Shown: positions 55,311 through 64,000 of the stretch, piece by piece
Numbering within the stretch: position 1 is the stretch's first letter
Layout of the letters: each line of letters opens with the position of its first letter
NCBI RefSeq assembly: GCF_014287435.1
Contig: NZ_JACOPG010000003.1
Coordinates: 186,001-250,000, forward strand
Reading direction: 5' to 3'
Origin: Roseburia lenta
GTDB lineage: Bacteria > Bacillota > Clostridia > Lachnospirales > Lachnospiraceae
DNA: 64,000 nucleotides
Notes under the pieces: generated by a model
What the model was told of the DNA's origin: nothing
Seen by the model: the letters and a program-made list of their open reading frames with translations, nothing else
The model's database searches: none
Translations under genes and position numbers: made by a program

Positions 55311-56660
55311 ATGGAGAAGACAATCTATATAAAATTTTCAGAAGATCGAGCGCCTGAATTCTGCAGCAAAACACGGATTGCCATCGCAGATGGAAACAAA
55401 GTCATATATAAAAGTGATCCAAATGGACAGATCTCAGAACATCTAGCGTTAATGCCGGAAAAACATCAGTGGCTGGTGGAACGTTATGGGGATACAGCAA
55501 TCGATATTAATGATGTAAAGAGAACAGACAAGGGAATGCAGTTCGCATTTGTATCTGGAGAGTCGATTCAGTCAAAGTTAGATTTGTATATCTTGCAAGG
55601 AAATGAGAAAAAAGTACGTCAATTGCTCAATGAATATGTTGAAAGGCTGTTGAGGCACGGCTCGTATAGAGGTGATTTCCAACCGAATGCAGATGAACAG
55701 AAAATTTTCGGAAACGTAGAAATGAGAGATATTGACTTGGCGAAAGTCAGCAATATTGACATGATTTTTCCGAACGTTCTGGTAGATGAGGAAAAGTGGC
55801 ATGTAATTGATTATGAATGGACATTTGACTTTGAAATTCCACAGAAGTTTATTTTGTATCGAGCACTTTTGTATTGGAACAGTACATCGAATGCGCTGAA
55901 AAATCACACTTGGGAAGAGGTATTGGATCTAGGAGAGATTTCGCTTATTGAAGCAGAAATATTTGAAAAAATGGAGGCCTGCTTTCAACGATATGTGGCG
56001 GGCGAGACAGAAACTTTCCGAACAAAGGCCAATTATGAATGCAAACCGCAGTTCAGTATCAATCAGATCAATCAAAAGATTATAAGAACGAAAATAAAAA
56101 AAGAACCACTAAAAGTATACTATCCAACGGAAAAAGGATATGACGAGGAAAATACTTGCACTTTCTATTGGGAGAGAAGAGATGATCAAGCGATAAAAAT
56201 AGATATAAAAGAGGCATACGATAAATTGAGATTGGATCCAATAGAGCAGTCGTGCATGATTCGGATAGATAAAGTATCCTTGAATGGAGAACCACTTAGT
56301 TACTCATATAATGGTGTGGAAATGTCTGAAAATGTGATAGGATTTGATCATAACGATCCACAAATAATTGTTGATCTGGAAGGAAAAAAAGGAACGTTTT
56401 GCGTGAGATATGAAATTATGTATGCTGATGATTTTGAATGGTTGAATGAAGTGGTATCATATGAAAGGGCACTACGTGAAGAAAAACAACGCTATATTGA
56501 AAAAATAGAAAGAGAAGCACAATCAACAATTCTAGAACAGCAAGAGATAATCAATGCAAAGACAACAATGATAGATCAGTTTATGCCTACTGTTTGGTAT
56601 AAAGCATATCATTTAACAAGGCTAATAAAAAATTATTTGAATAGGAAAATGGGAGATTAG
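55311..56660 (+). CDS. Kinase-fold (aminoglycoside-phosphotransferase-like) protein
   Basis: A 449-residue protein. The stretch SYRGDFQPNADEQKIFGNVEMRDIDLAKVSNIDMIFPNVLVDEEKWHVIDYEWTFDFEIP resembles the catalytic and metal-binding loops of a small-molecule kinase fold (IDYEW in the DFG-like position). The N-terminal half gives the beta-rich lobe and residues 400-440 a coiled coil (REEKQRYIEKIEREAQSTILEQQEII). In related loci this domain follows the methyltransferase-like one in a single chain. It may phosphorylate the glycan, a common chain-length control in ABC-exported polymers; that is inference. It abuts the next gene. Confidence 0.55.
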   Translation: MEKTIYIKFSEDRAPEFCSKTRIAIADGNKVIYKSDPNGQISEHLALMPEKHQWLVERYGDTAIDINDVKRTDKGMQFAFVSGESIQSKLDLYILQGNEKKVRQLLNEYVERLLRHGSYRGDFQPNADEQKIFGNVEMRDIDLAKVSNIDMIFPNVLVDEEKWHVIDYEWTFDFEIPQKFILYRALLYWNSTSNALKNHTWEEVLDLGEISLIEAEIFEKMEACFQRYVAGETETFRTKANYECKPQFSINQINQKIIRTKIKKEPLKVYYPTEKGYDEENTCTFYWERRDDQAIKIDIKEAYDKLRLDPIEQSCMIRIDKVSLNGEPLSYSYNGVEMSENVIGFDHNDPQIIVDLEGKKGTFCVRYEIMYADDFEWLNEVVSYERALREEKQRYIEKIEREAQSTILEQQEIINAKTTMIDQFMPTVWYKAYHLTRLIKNYLNRKMGD

Positions 56661-56661
56661 T

Positions 56662-59600
56662 ATGTGGAAAGAACCCCAACTCGAACAATTAAAAAGTGGA
56701 ATTCTGCAAGCAGACATAATATCTTTTGATGTCTTTGATACTTTAATTGTAAGAATGACGAATACCCCAGAAGATGTGTTTACATTACTGGAAAAGAAAA
56801 CGGGTATTCGTGGATTGGCTAATTGGAGACAGAGATGTCAAATGATGGCAAGTCAGGAAGTGGAAGAAACAGAACAAAAAGCACATGCTGATTTGGATGA
56901 CACCTATGAGTATCTTGCCAAAAATCATGGATCAATAGTGGATTGGGAGCAAGTAAAGCAAGAAGAAATTGCGATAGAAAAACAAGTTTTAAGAAAAAAT
57001 GATGAAATCTATGAAATATATCAATATGCAAAATCTTTAGGAAAGCGCATCATCGTTACAAGTGATATGTATTTGGATAAGTCGACAGTAAAAGACTTAG
57101 TTGAAGGCTGTGGCTATCATGATATTGAGCAATATTATGTTTCTGCAACGGAGAATCATACAAAATTCCGTGGGGATATATATCATTATATTGCTGAACA
57201 AGAAAAGGTAAAGCCGAATACAATTTTACATATTGGCGACAATGAAAATTCTGATGTTCGCTTAGCGCGAGAAGCGGGATGGAATGCTTTTTTGTACATA
57301 CGTAATGAAATCCCAAATGAAACAAAAATAGAAAATATGGGCATTTTCGATCTGGGGGTTGGCCGATATGTGCAAACGGGAGAGTTTTGGCATGATTTAG
57401 GAGCGTATGTAGGTGGTCCATTATATGTAGGCATTGTTAAATGGCTGAAAGAAATGAGAAAGGCTAATCCGAATCGACCTTGTTATTTATTAGCGAGAGA
57501 TGGATATAATTTGTTTCAACTGAGCGAGAAACAAGAGTGGATCGGATGCCAATATATGTATACATCGCGCCGAGCATTGACCCTGGCGGGAATTACGGAA
57601 TTAAATGAAGAAACTCTTCGCATATTGCCGCCGTATACACTGGGGCAGACGATTGGAGAGGTTGTTCATTATATTGCTTTAGAGGGTGTGACCGAGGAGC
57701 AAGTTCAATCCTTGGGATTCGCAGGATTAGATGCGAAGATTAATACAGTTGATGATATGGAAAAAGTAAAAAAACTGTATTTAATGAACGAGGCATTATT
57801 TCTGAAAAGGTGTGAGAAAGAGCGAAATAATGCAAAAAACTACTTTGAGAAAATTGGCCTGTTGCAGAATGACAGCATTATTTTTGATTGTGGTTGGAAT
57901 GGCAGTTTCCAATATTTATTGAATCGTGTACTGACGAATATTGGGTACAGTAAAGAGAATAGATTTGTTTATGTCGGTATATTGGATACTGTTAAGAGTA
58001 GACGCCAACTGAAAAACACTGAATATGATACATATTTATTCGATATTGACAAGAATAAGCGGATTCAGCAGGAGTTGAATTCGGTTGTTGCCTTATTAGA
58101 ACTGTTTTTTGGCGCGCCGTCAGAATCATTATTTCAATATGGCGAAGATGAATTAATATTTGAAACCATAGGAAATGATGAAAATTATAAAAAAAATGTG
58201 TGTCAGGGAATTATAGATTTTGTCACGGTAGCAGAACCAATGTATGATGCATTTGGGATTCGAGAAGAGGCGAAAAGTACATTGGCTGGGTTTATGCGCT
58301 TAATCAATTACCCAAGTGAAAAAGAGGCAGTGACAATTGGAGATATACCGGAAGTAGATGGGTTTGTTGTTCAGAAAGATACAAAAAAATATTTAGCTCG
58401 TCTGGATTATGATACTTACATGAAAAATCCTAATATTGAAATCTATTGGAAAAAAGGCTTATTGTCAAGACCAGATTTGGATCCAAGACTAAAGAATATA
58501 TTGGTAGCGAAAGAAAAATCTACGGAAGATGAATGTGTGAATTGCCAACAGGACTACCGCACATTACGTCGTACTTATGGAAAAAAAGTTGCAGATTATC
58601 TTATTTGTCAAACACAAGAAGAAACAACGGATGCATATCAAAACTGGATTAGGGAAGAGGAACCAGCCGTTTGGACTACGGAAAAAATTTCACCCAGTAC
58701 GATGTTTTCGATTGTTATCCCAGTATACAATGTATTGCGTCAACAACTGGAAGAATGTATCGAATCTGTATTAGGACAAACATATCATAATTATGAGTTG
58801 ATTTTGGTAGATGACTGTTCGACTTGGGATGAAGTTCGTGATGTACTGAGAAAGTATGAAAAAAGAGATAGAGTAAAGGTAATATATCGAAAGGAAAATG
58901 GACATATATCAGAATGTACCAATACAGGGATTAATGCTACTAAGGGAGATTACATAGTCTTTTCAGACTGCGATGATGTTTTGTCAGAGCATGCATTATA
59001 TGAAATGGCTGTTGCAATAAATAAAGATCCTGAACTGGATTTCATATATTCTGATGAAGATAAGTTGTCTGAAGACGGAACAAAGCGTCACATGCCATTT
59101 TTCAAGCCGGACTGGTCTCCAGATACGTTTATGTCATTAATGTACACAAACCATTTGGGAGTATATCGAGCAGACATAGTAAAACAAGTTGGCGGACTTC
59201 GCACACAATATAATGGAACGCAAGATTATGATTTTACGTTCCGTTTTATGGAGCATAGTAGTAATGAACGCGTGGGGCATATTCCCAAAGTACTGTATTA
59301 TTGGAGAGAGAGAGGTGAATCGATCGCATCTAATCCAGAAGCAAAGCCATATGCGTTGGAAGTAATGCGTCAAATGAAAGAAGAAATGTTGGCGCGACGC
59401 GGAATTGATGCAGAAGTGGAGTATGTACCTGATATGTATCAGTATCGTGTCGTATACCATGCACCTAAAGATGCGTTGACAAGTATTATTATTCCGTCGA
59501 AGGATAATCCGGAAACTCTAATGCGTTGTATCGATTCTGTATCATATTATACGCGAAATCGGTATGAGATTATTGTTGTGGATAATGGGAGCAAGGAGAG

Positions 59601-60714
59601 TAATAAAAAGAAGATAGAAAATTATCTCAAAGAAAAAAATGCGCAGTATATATATACGCCGATGGAGTTTAATTTTTCGAAAATGTGTAATATTGGTGCT
59701 GCGGCAGCGAATGGAGAGTTCTTGCTGTTTTTGAATGATGACACAGAAGTATTTCGTCACGAATGGTTAGAGAGAATGGTTGGACATGCATCACAAAAAC
59801 ATGTTGGGGCTGTCGGTGCGAAATTGCTATATCCAGACAGCAACGTGATACAGCATATTGGTATTACAAATTTGGAAATAGGACCGTCTCATAGTCAGAT
59901 CGGATTTTCAGATAATGACATTTATTATTTTGGCAGAAACAAAATTGAATATAACTGGCTGGCAGTGACAGCGGCGTGTTTGGTGGTTCAAAAGAGCAAG
60001 TTTGAGCAAGTGGGCGGCTTTGAAGAAGAATTGAAGATAGGCTATAATGATGTCGATTTGTGCTTCAAATTATCTGAATGCGGTTGGTATAATGTCGTGC
60101 GTAATGATGTGACCTTGTATCATTACGAATCATTAAGCCGCGGAACGGATAATGAGGATGGGGCAAAGAGAAAAAGGCTGTTAAAAGAAAGACAGAGATT
60201 GTATGAAAGCCATCCTCAGTATAATGGTAAAGATCCATTTTATAACGTTAATTTAGTGCCGGACAAAGTAAATTATGAAGTGAGAAACAGTGCACCGGCA
60301 ATCGTATATGCGGATGTACAAAAGGTTACGCATTATTGTTCAAAATATGAGGACAATTATGTTGTCATTATTGATAATTTCGATGATGACGAAAATGAGA
60401 TATTTGTTCGTGGATGGTACTCTACAGGAAAACCCAAATGTGATAATGACAGCGATGTTTATGTCTGGTTACGTGATGAACAAAATCATTATGTGCGAGC
60501 ATTAGCATTAAAAGAAATGCGAGAGGATGTAGCAAATAATTTGAATGATGGTACATGCTATGTAGGATTCTCATGTTATCTGCCTAAAGAGGAGTTTTTG
60601 ACAGGCTGGGATAAATATCAAGTTGGAGTGCAAGTGAGAAAGAATTCTGTCTTTGGATGGAAATTAAAATGGACAGATAGTATCATGTATAACGAGGAGA
60701 ATAGAAATGAGTAA
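56662..60714 (+). CDS. HAD-GT2-GT2 fusion protein for surface glycan synthesis
   Basis: A 1350-residue protein. Residues 15-225 are a HAD domain: nucleophile Asp23 in SFDVFDTLIV, motif II IIVTSDMYL (Ser133), Lys167 and motif IV HIGDNENSD (191-193). The second Asp of DxD is Phe25, as in haloacid-dehalogenase-like members, so phosphatase activity is uncertain (COG5610-like). Residues 235-640 form an unidentified domain (CYLLARDGYNLFQLSEKQ, DCGWNGSFQYLLNRV). Two GT2 domains follow from about 681 (FSIVIPVYNV) and 939 (SIIIPSKDNPE), then a beta-rich tail. The GT2 part is paralogous to the protein at 52439. It overlaps the ABC permease gene by eight bases. Confidence 0.8.
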   Translation: MWKEPQLEQLKSGILQADIISFDVFDTLIVRMTNTPEDVFTLLEKKTGIRGLANWRQRCQMMASQEVEETEQKAHADLDDTYEYLAKNHGSIVDWEQVKQEEIAIEKQVLRKNDEIYEIYQYAKSLGKRIIVTSDMYLDKSTVKDLVEGCGYHDIEQYYVSATENHTKFRGDIYHYIAEQEKVKPNTILHIGDNENSDVRLAREAGWNAFLYIRNEIPNETKIENMGIFDLGVGRYVQTGEFWHDLGAYVGGPLYVGIVKWLKEMRKANPNRPCYLLARDGYNLFQLSEKQEWIGCQYMYTSRRALTLAGITELNEETLRILPPYTLGQTIGEVVHYIALEGVTEEQVQSLGFAGLDAKINTVDDMEKVKKLYLMNEALFLKRCEKERNNAKNYFEKIGLLQNDSIIFDCGWNGSFQYLLNRVLTNIGYSKENRFVYVGILDTVKSRRQLKNTEYDTYLFDIDKNKRIQQELNSVVALLELFFGAPSESLFQYGEDELIFETIGNDENYKKNVCQGIIDFVTVAEPMYDAFGIREEAKSTLAGFMRLINYPSEKEAVTIGDIPEVDGFVVQKDTKKYLARLDYDTYMKNPNIEIYWKKGLLSRPDLDPRLKNILVAKEKSTEDECVNCQQDYRTLRRTYGKKVADYLICQTQEETTDAYQNWIREEEPAVWTTEKISPSTMFSIVIPVYNVLRQQLEECIESVLGQTYHNYELILVDDCSTWDEVRDVLRKYEKRDRVKVIYRKENGHISECTNTGINATKGDYIVFSDCDDVLSEHALYEMAVAINKDPELDFIYSDEDKLSEDGTKRHMPFFKPDWSPDTFMSLMYTNHLGVYRADIVKQVGGLRTQYNGTQDYDFTFRFMEHSSNERVGHIPKVLYYWRERGESIASNPEAKPYALEVMRQMKEEMLARRGIDAEVEYVPDMYQYRVVYHAPKDALTSIIIPSKDNPETLMRCIDSVSYYTRNRYEIIVVDNGSKESNKKKIENYLKEKNAQYIYTPMEFNFSKMCNIGAAAANGEFLLFLNDDTEVFRHEWLERMVGHASQKHVGAVGAKLLYPDSNVIQHIGITNLEIGPSHSQIGFSDNDIYYFGRNKIEYNWLAVTAACLVVQKSKFEQVGGFEEELKIGYNDVDLCFKLSECGWYNVVRNDVTLYHYESLSRGTDNEDGAKRKRLLKERQRLYESHPQYNGKDPFYNVNLVPDKVNYEVRNSAPAIVYADVQKVTHYCSKYEDNYVVIIDNFDDDENEIFVRGWYSTGKPKCDNDSDVYVWLRDEQNHYVRALALKEMREDVANNLNDGTCYVGFSCYLPKEEFLTGWDKYQVGVQVRKNSVFGWKLKWTDSIMYNEENRNE

Positions 60715-61549
60715 TAGCAAAACAAAGAAATCAGGTGGAATTTTGCGTGAAATTGCGCAGAATAAGAAACTGATTTTCAATTTGTCAAAAAACGATTTTA
60801 AAGCCAAGTTTGCAGGTTCATATTTTGGTATTATTTGGGCGTTCATTCAACCAATTATTACAATTTTGGTATATTGGTTTGTATTCGACAAAGCGTTAAA
60901 TGCCGGAACACAGATTACAAAAGCGGGAATTAATGTGCCATATGTCATATGGCTTGTGGCAGGTATGGTGCCATGGTTTTATTTTTCGGAGGTAATTAAT
61001 ACAGGCAGCAATGTTCTGGTTGAATATAATTATCTTGTAAAAAAAGTTGTTTTCAAGATCAGTGTATTGCCTATTGTAAAAATCATTTCAAGTCTGTTTG
61101 TGCATCTTTTTTTTGTTGGCTTTATGGTCGTATTGTATGCGGCATATCATTACTATCCAACCGTATATACACTTCAGATTTTGTACTACTCTTTTGCAAT
61201 GATTTGTTTATGCGTGGGAATTATATATGCAACTAGTGCGATGACGGTTTTCTTTCGGGATTTAACACAGTTGATTAATATTATTTTGCAGATTTTGATG
61301 TGGATGACACCGATTATGTGGAATATGGATGCTATGGTTGACAGAATTTCCAAGCCGATTGAGATCATACTGAAATTAAATCCGATGTATTATATCGTAT
61401 CTGGTTATAGAGATTCTATGATTAATGGCATTTGGTTTTGGAACCGACCAGAAACGACGATTTATTTTTGGGGTGTGACTATTGTCCTTTTCCTTATCGG
61501 TAGCACAATATTTAAAAAACTTCAAGTCCACTTTGCGGATGTATTATAA
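60707..61549 (+). CDS. Polysaccharide ABC exporter permease (Wzm type)
   Basis: A 280-residue ABC-2 membrane protein with six spans. The cytoplasmic start carries KLIFNLSKNDFKAKFAGSYFGIIWAFIQP, the first-span motif of TagG/Wzm exporters, and the end has MWMTPIMWNM and LNPMYYIVSGYRDSMINGIW. It would flip the lipid-linked polymer from cytoplasm to the outer face. Eight-base overlap with the preceding gene and two bases before the ATPase frame show a tight operon. Confidence 0.92.
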   Translation: MSNSKTKKSGGILREIAQNKKLIFNLSKNDFKAKFAGSYFGIIWAFIQPIITILVYWFVFDKALNAGTQITKAGINVPYVIWLVAGMVPWFYFSEVINTGSNVLVEYNYLVKKVVFKISVLPIVKIISSLFVHLFFVGFMVVLYAAYHYYPTVYTLQILYYSFAMICLCVGIIYATSAMTVFFRDLTQLINIILQILMWMTPIMWNMDAMVDRISKPIEIILKLNPMYYIVSGYRDSMINGIWFWNRPETTIYFWGVTIVLFLIGSTIFKKLQVHFADVL

Positions 61550-61569
61550 GATTGGAACGAGGGATAACT

Positions 61570-62904
61570 ATGAGCGAATATGCGATTCAAGTAAAAAATG
61601 TAAGTAAAATGTACAAGTTATATGATCGTAATAGGGATCGTATTATGGATGCGTTTGGACTATCAAAAGCGCCACGGTATCATGAACATTATGCTTTGCA
61701 TGATTTAAATTTCTCCGTGAAAAAAGGGGAAACAGTCGGAATTATTGGAACCAATGGTGCTGGAAAGTCAACCATCCTAAAGATTATTACTGGTGTCTTG
61801 AATCCAACAGATGGAGAAGTGGATATCAATGGTCGTATTTCGGCTCTGCTAGAATTAGGAGCCGGATTTAATATGGAGTATACAGGTATAGAGAATATAT
61901 ATTTGAATGGGACTATGATAGGATTCTCCCGGGAGGAGATAGATAAGAAACTTGATGATATATTAAAATTTGCAGATATTGGTGATTTTGTCTACCAGCC
62001 GGTCAAAACCTATTCAAGTGGTATGTTTGTTCGCTTAGCATTTGCGGTTGCAATAAATATTGACCCTGAGATACTAATAGTAGATGAAGCACTTTCTGTA
62101 GGAGATGTTTTCTTTCAGGCTAAATGTTATAAGAAGTTTGAAGATTTCAAGAAGTTGGGAAAAACAATCTTGTTTGTCAGTCATGATCTAGGTAGTGTTG
62201 CAAAATATTGCGATCGGGTAGTTCTATTGAACAAAGGAGCGAAGATAGCAGAAGGTAATCCCAAGCAAATGATTGGAATGTACAAGAAACTTCTCGTCAA
62301 CCAATTAGAACTTGATGAACGAACTCAGGAAATGGTTATGGAGGACGAACAGGAACATAATAGAATAAACTCGCCGGTGTTCGATAATACAAGTGATAAG
62401 GTGGAATTGTGGAAAAACCAGTATAAAATCAACCCAGCTCTTGACGAATATGGGAACGGTAAGGCACATATCATTGATTTTGCAGTTCGTGATGAAGAGG
62501 GAACAATAACAAGCAGTATAGAAAAAGGAACCAGGTTTTCTATCTTATCAGAGGTCAAATTTGAAGACACGGTTCAGAATCCGATATTTACCTATACTTT
62601 TAAAAATATCCAAGGCACAGCGATTACCGGTACCAATACAATGTACGAAAAACAGGAAATAGATGTGGCTAATGCTGGAGATGTATATCTTTGTGAGTTC
62701 AATCAGGAGATGAATCTACAAGGCGGTGAATATCTGCTTTCTATAAGTTGTACTGGATATCGCGATGGGGATTTTACTGTCTACCATCGCTTGTATGATG
62801 TGATAAATATTTCAGTCGTTTCAGACAAAAACACAGTAGGATTTTATGATATGAATTCAAAGGTGAAGATTACCAAAGTGGAGAAAGGAAAACAAGAGAG
62901 ATGA
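61570..62904 (+). CDS. Polysaccharide ABC exporter ATPase with carbohydrate-binding C-terminus (Wzt type)
   Basis: A 444-residue ATPase partner of Wzm. Walker A is GTNGAGKST (about residue 60), the signature YSSGMFVRLAFAVAI is the TagH/Wzt variant, and Walker B ILIVDEALSVGD follows. Residues beyond about 250 form a separate domain (HIIDFAVRDEEGTITSSIEKG, YTFKNIQGTAITGTNTMYEKQ, QEMNLQGGEYLLSISCTGY) like the Wzt C-terminal domain that recognises a chemically modified chain end. That fits the presence of the putative kinase and methyltransferase genes upstream. TTG at 61552 is in frame, but ATG 61570 begins the family. Its stop overlaps the next start (ATGA). Confidence 0.92.
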   Translation: MSEYAIQVKNVSKMYKLYDRNRDRIMDAFGLSKAPRYHEHYALHDLNFSVKKGETVGIIGTNGAGKSTILKIITGVLNPTDGEVDINGRISALLELGAGFNMEYTGIENIYLNGTMIGFSREEIDKKLDDILKFADIGDFVYQPVKTYSSGMFVRLAFAVAINIDPEILIVDEALSVGDVFFQAKCYKKFEDFKKLGKTILFVSHDLGSVAKYCDRVVLLNKGAKIAEGNPKQMIGMYKKLLVNQLELDERTQEMVMEDEQEHNRINSPVFDNTSDKVELWKNQYKINPALDEYGNGKAHIIDFAVRDEEGTITSSIEKGTRFSILSEVKFEDTVQNPIFTYTFKNIQGTAITGTNTMYEKQEIDVANAGDVYLCEFNQEMNLQGGEYLLSISCTGYRDGDFTVYHRLYDVINISVVSDKNTVGFYDMNSKVKITKVEKGKQER

Positions 62905-64000
62905 AGTATTCAAAAAAGGTAAGAGGATTATGTGTCTCGTTGATCACGACGTTATTTGTCGGATTGTTCATGAACACAGGCATTCTTGAGGCTAAGGCAG
63001 CAGTGGCCCATTTTGATGGTAATGATTATCGTATGTCAGGACAGGTAGATGAGGGCTTTTTTGATGACGATTCCACCAGTGTCATGGGCTATACCAAAAC
63101 CAGTCCGCGTGTAGACGAGTGGCCTAGAATTGGAATTGATGTATCGCACTGGCAGAATGACCGTGGTACGATCGACTGGAGTGCTGTAAGGAATTCCGGA
63201 GTTGATTTTGTCATTGTCAAAGTTGGTGGTCGCTATAATGATGGTTCATTTTATACAGACAAGTGCTATAAGCAGAACATAGAGGGAGCACTTGCGGCGG
63301 GACTTCGTGTGGGCGTTTATTTCTGGTCAGAGGCTGTAACAGAGGCTGAGGCGAGAGAGGAAGCAAATTATGTGACGGGGCTCATTTATATGTATAATAT
63401 TACGCTGCCGATCTGTATGGATTACGAATGGTGTCCTTCGCAGTATCGTAGCGATTGCCGTTTATACAATTCCAGGCAGAATGCTGCACAGAGAACAGCC
63501 GTGGCAAATGCTTTTATGAATCAGTGCGCATTGAATGGCTATACCGGAGCATTGTATGCCAATAAATCAACCTTAAGAAATTTCTTTGACGGAGACTCTC
63601 TGGCAGCCAATGGACGCGTATGGATAGCAAATTATTCAAATCCACAGTGGACAGGTTATTTATCAAATGCAGGATATTTAGCAACGACAGATTATGAGAA
63701 GACATACGATTTCTTCCAATTCTCTTCCCAGGGATCTGTACCGGGTATCACCGGTTATGTGGATCTGGACTATTGGTATGATGATGGAACCATCAGCGGG
63801 CAGGACTATTCGGCTGTCTTTGATGCTACATATTATGGAGAACACAATGCAGATGTCGTAAGTGCAGTGGGGAGTGATGCCGGAGCATTGCTGAGCCATT
63901 TTAAAAATTATGGCATGGCAGAGGGTAGACAGGGTTGCGCAACCTTTGATCCAAAATCTTATTATCTGCAATATGGAGATCTGCGCTATGCCTATGGTAC
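62901..64000 (+). CDS. Secreted GH25 lysozyme with A/B surface repeats (cut by window end)
   Basis: At least 366 residues, open at the right edge. It starts at the ATG overlapping the wzt stop. Signal peptide: MKYSKKVRGL, a hydrophobic core, cleavage probably near AKAAVA. The catalytic domain shows the GH25 start IGIDVSHWQN, the MDYEW motif near residue 175 (catalytic Asp/Glu), LYANKS and DLDYWYDDG. This muramidase cuts between MurNAc and GlcNAc. After it comes a repeat of type A (QDYSAVFDATYYGEHNADV, HFKNYGMAEGR), then a type B repeat broken by the window end, as in the metalloprotease at 46925. The gene is translationally coupled to the exporter. Confidence 0.88.
   Translation, partial: MKYSKKVRGLCVSLITTLFVGLFMNTGILEAKAAVAHFDGNDYRMSGQVDEGFFDDDSTSVMGYTKTSPRVDEWPRIGIDVSHWQNDRGTIDWSAVRNSGVDFVIVKVGGRYNDGSFYTDKCYKQNIEGALAAGLRVGVYFWSEAVTEAEAREEANYVTGLIYMYNITLPICMDYEWCPSQYRSDCRLYNSRQNAAQRTAVANAFMNQCALNGYTGALYANKSTLRNFFDGDSLAANGRVWIANYSNPQWTGYLSNAGYLATTDYEKTYDFFQFSSQGSVPGITGYVDLDYWYDDGTISGQDYSAVFDATYYGEHNADVVSAVGSDAGALLSHFKNYGMAEGRQGCATFDPKSYYLQYGDLRYAYG
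63804..64000 (+). repeat. A/B surface repeats of the GH25 protein, incomplete
   Basis: DYSAVFDATYYGEHNADVV...HFKNYGMAEGRQG matches type A of the protease, and FDPKSYYLQYGDLRYAYG starts a type B unit. More units probably follow beyond the window. Confidence 0.85.

Noticed and set aside
1..64000. Insertion sequences, prophage, integrase or attachment sites
   Set aside because: No transposase, integrase or phage gene and no terminal inverted repeat pair around a mobile-type gene was found, in spite of the AT-rich polysaccharide segment.

Overview
The window looks like a chromosomal segment of a motile, spore-forming Gram-positive anaerobe of the class Clostridia, most likely Lachnospiraceae. 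The evidence is gene content: dipicolinate synthase (dpaA/dpaB), a SPOCS-LysM spore-type protein, flagellar basal-body genes behind an mreB/mbl gene, a cdaA-cdaR-glmM operon, Veg, a TSCPD protein and an ABC-exported wall polysaccharide locus. The species assignment is inference; no rRNA or tRNA gene is present to test it.

Layout. 1-8.7 kb: end of murF, a convergent plsC, a PrcB-type lipoprotein, an alpha/beta hydrolase, veg behind a near-consensus sigma-A promoter, the SPOCS-LysM protein, an NlpC/P60 wall hydrolase, a SurA-like membrane protein, methionine aminopeptidase with a SEC-C zinc finger, and a CgeB-like glycosyltransferase. 8.7-9.2 kb: a gene-free stretch with a consensus sigma-A promoter on the minus strand and an intrinsic terminator about 360 nt downstream, probably an unannotated structured RNA. 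9.2-12.9 kb: dpaA-dpaB, then on the minus strand an asparagine-synthase-like protein with a degenerate glutaminase site and a TSCPD protein. 13-21.8 kb: secA, a YitT-type membrane protein, uvrB, uvrA. 22-25.3 kb: mreB/mbl, two flagellar rod/hook proteins and a FlgJ-type rod-binding protein, preceded by a sigma-28-like promoter. 25.3-30.2 kb: recD2, a lone ABC substrate-binding lipoprotein (minus strand), comFC and a YvyF-type flagellar-operon protein. 30.3-37.2 kb: two unknown membrane proteins, cdaA, cdaR, glmM, an HPr protein and leuA.

37.2-64 kb is a cell-surface polysaccharide locus. It holds dTDP-rhamnose genes (rfbD, rfbB, rfbA; no rfbC seen), UDP-galactopyranose mutase (glf), three glycosyltransferases sharing a GGAGGF signature (galactofuranosyltransferase-like), a dolichyl-phosphate-mannose-synthase-like GT with a DUF2304 partner, a DUF2142 membrane protein, two very large paralogous double-GT2 proteins (one fused to a HAD domain), a degenerate methyltransferase-like protein next to a kinase-like protein, and the Wzm/Wzt ABC exporter with a carbohydrate-binding C-terminus. 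Two secreted proteins, an M6-type metalloprotease and a GH25 lysozyme cut by the window end, share an unusual alternating C-terminal repeat, suggesting that both are held on the same surface ligand.

The most interesting leads are the minus-strand RNA at about 8715-9074, the glutaminase-dead AsnB paralog, the shared A/B surface repeat, and the HAD-GT2-GT2 protein with its split methyltransferase/kinase neighbours. No insertion sequence, prophage, CRISPR array, tRNA or rRNA was found.
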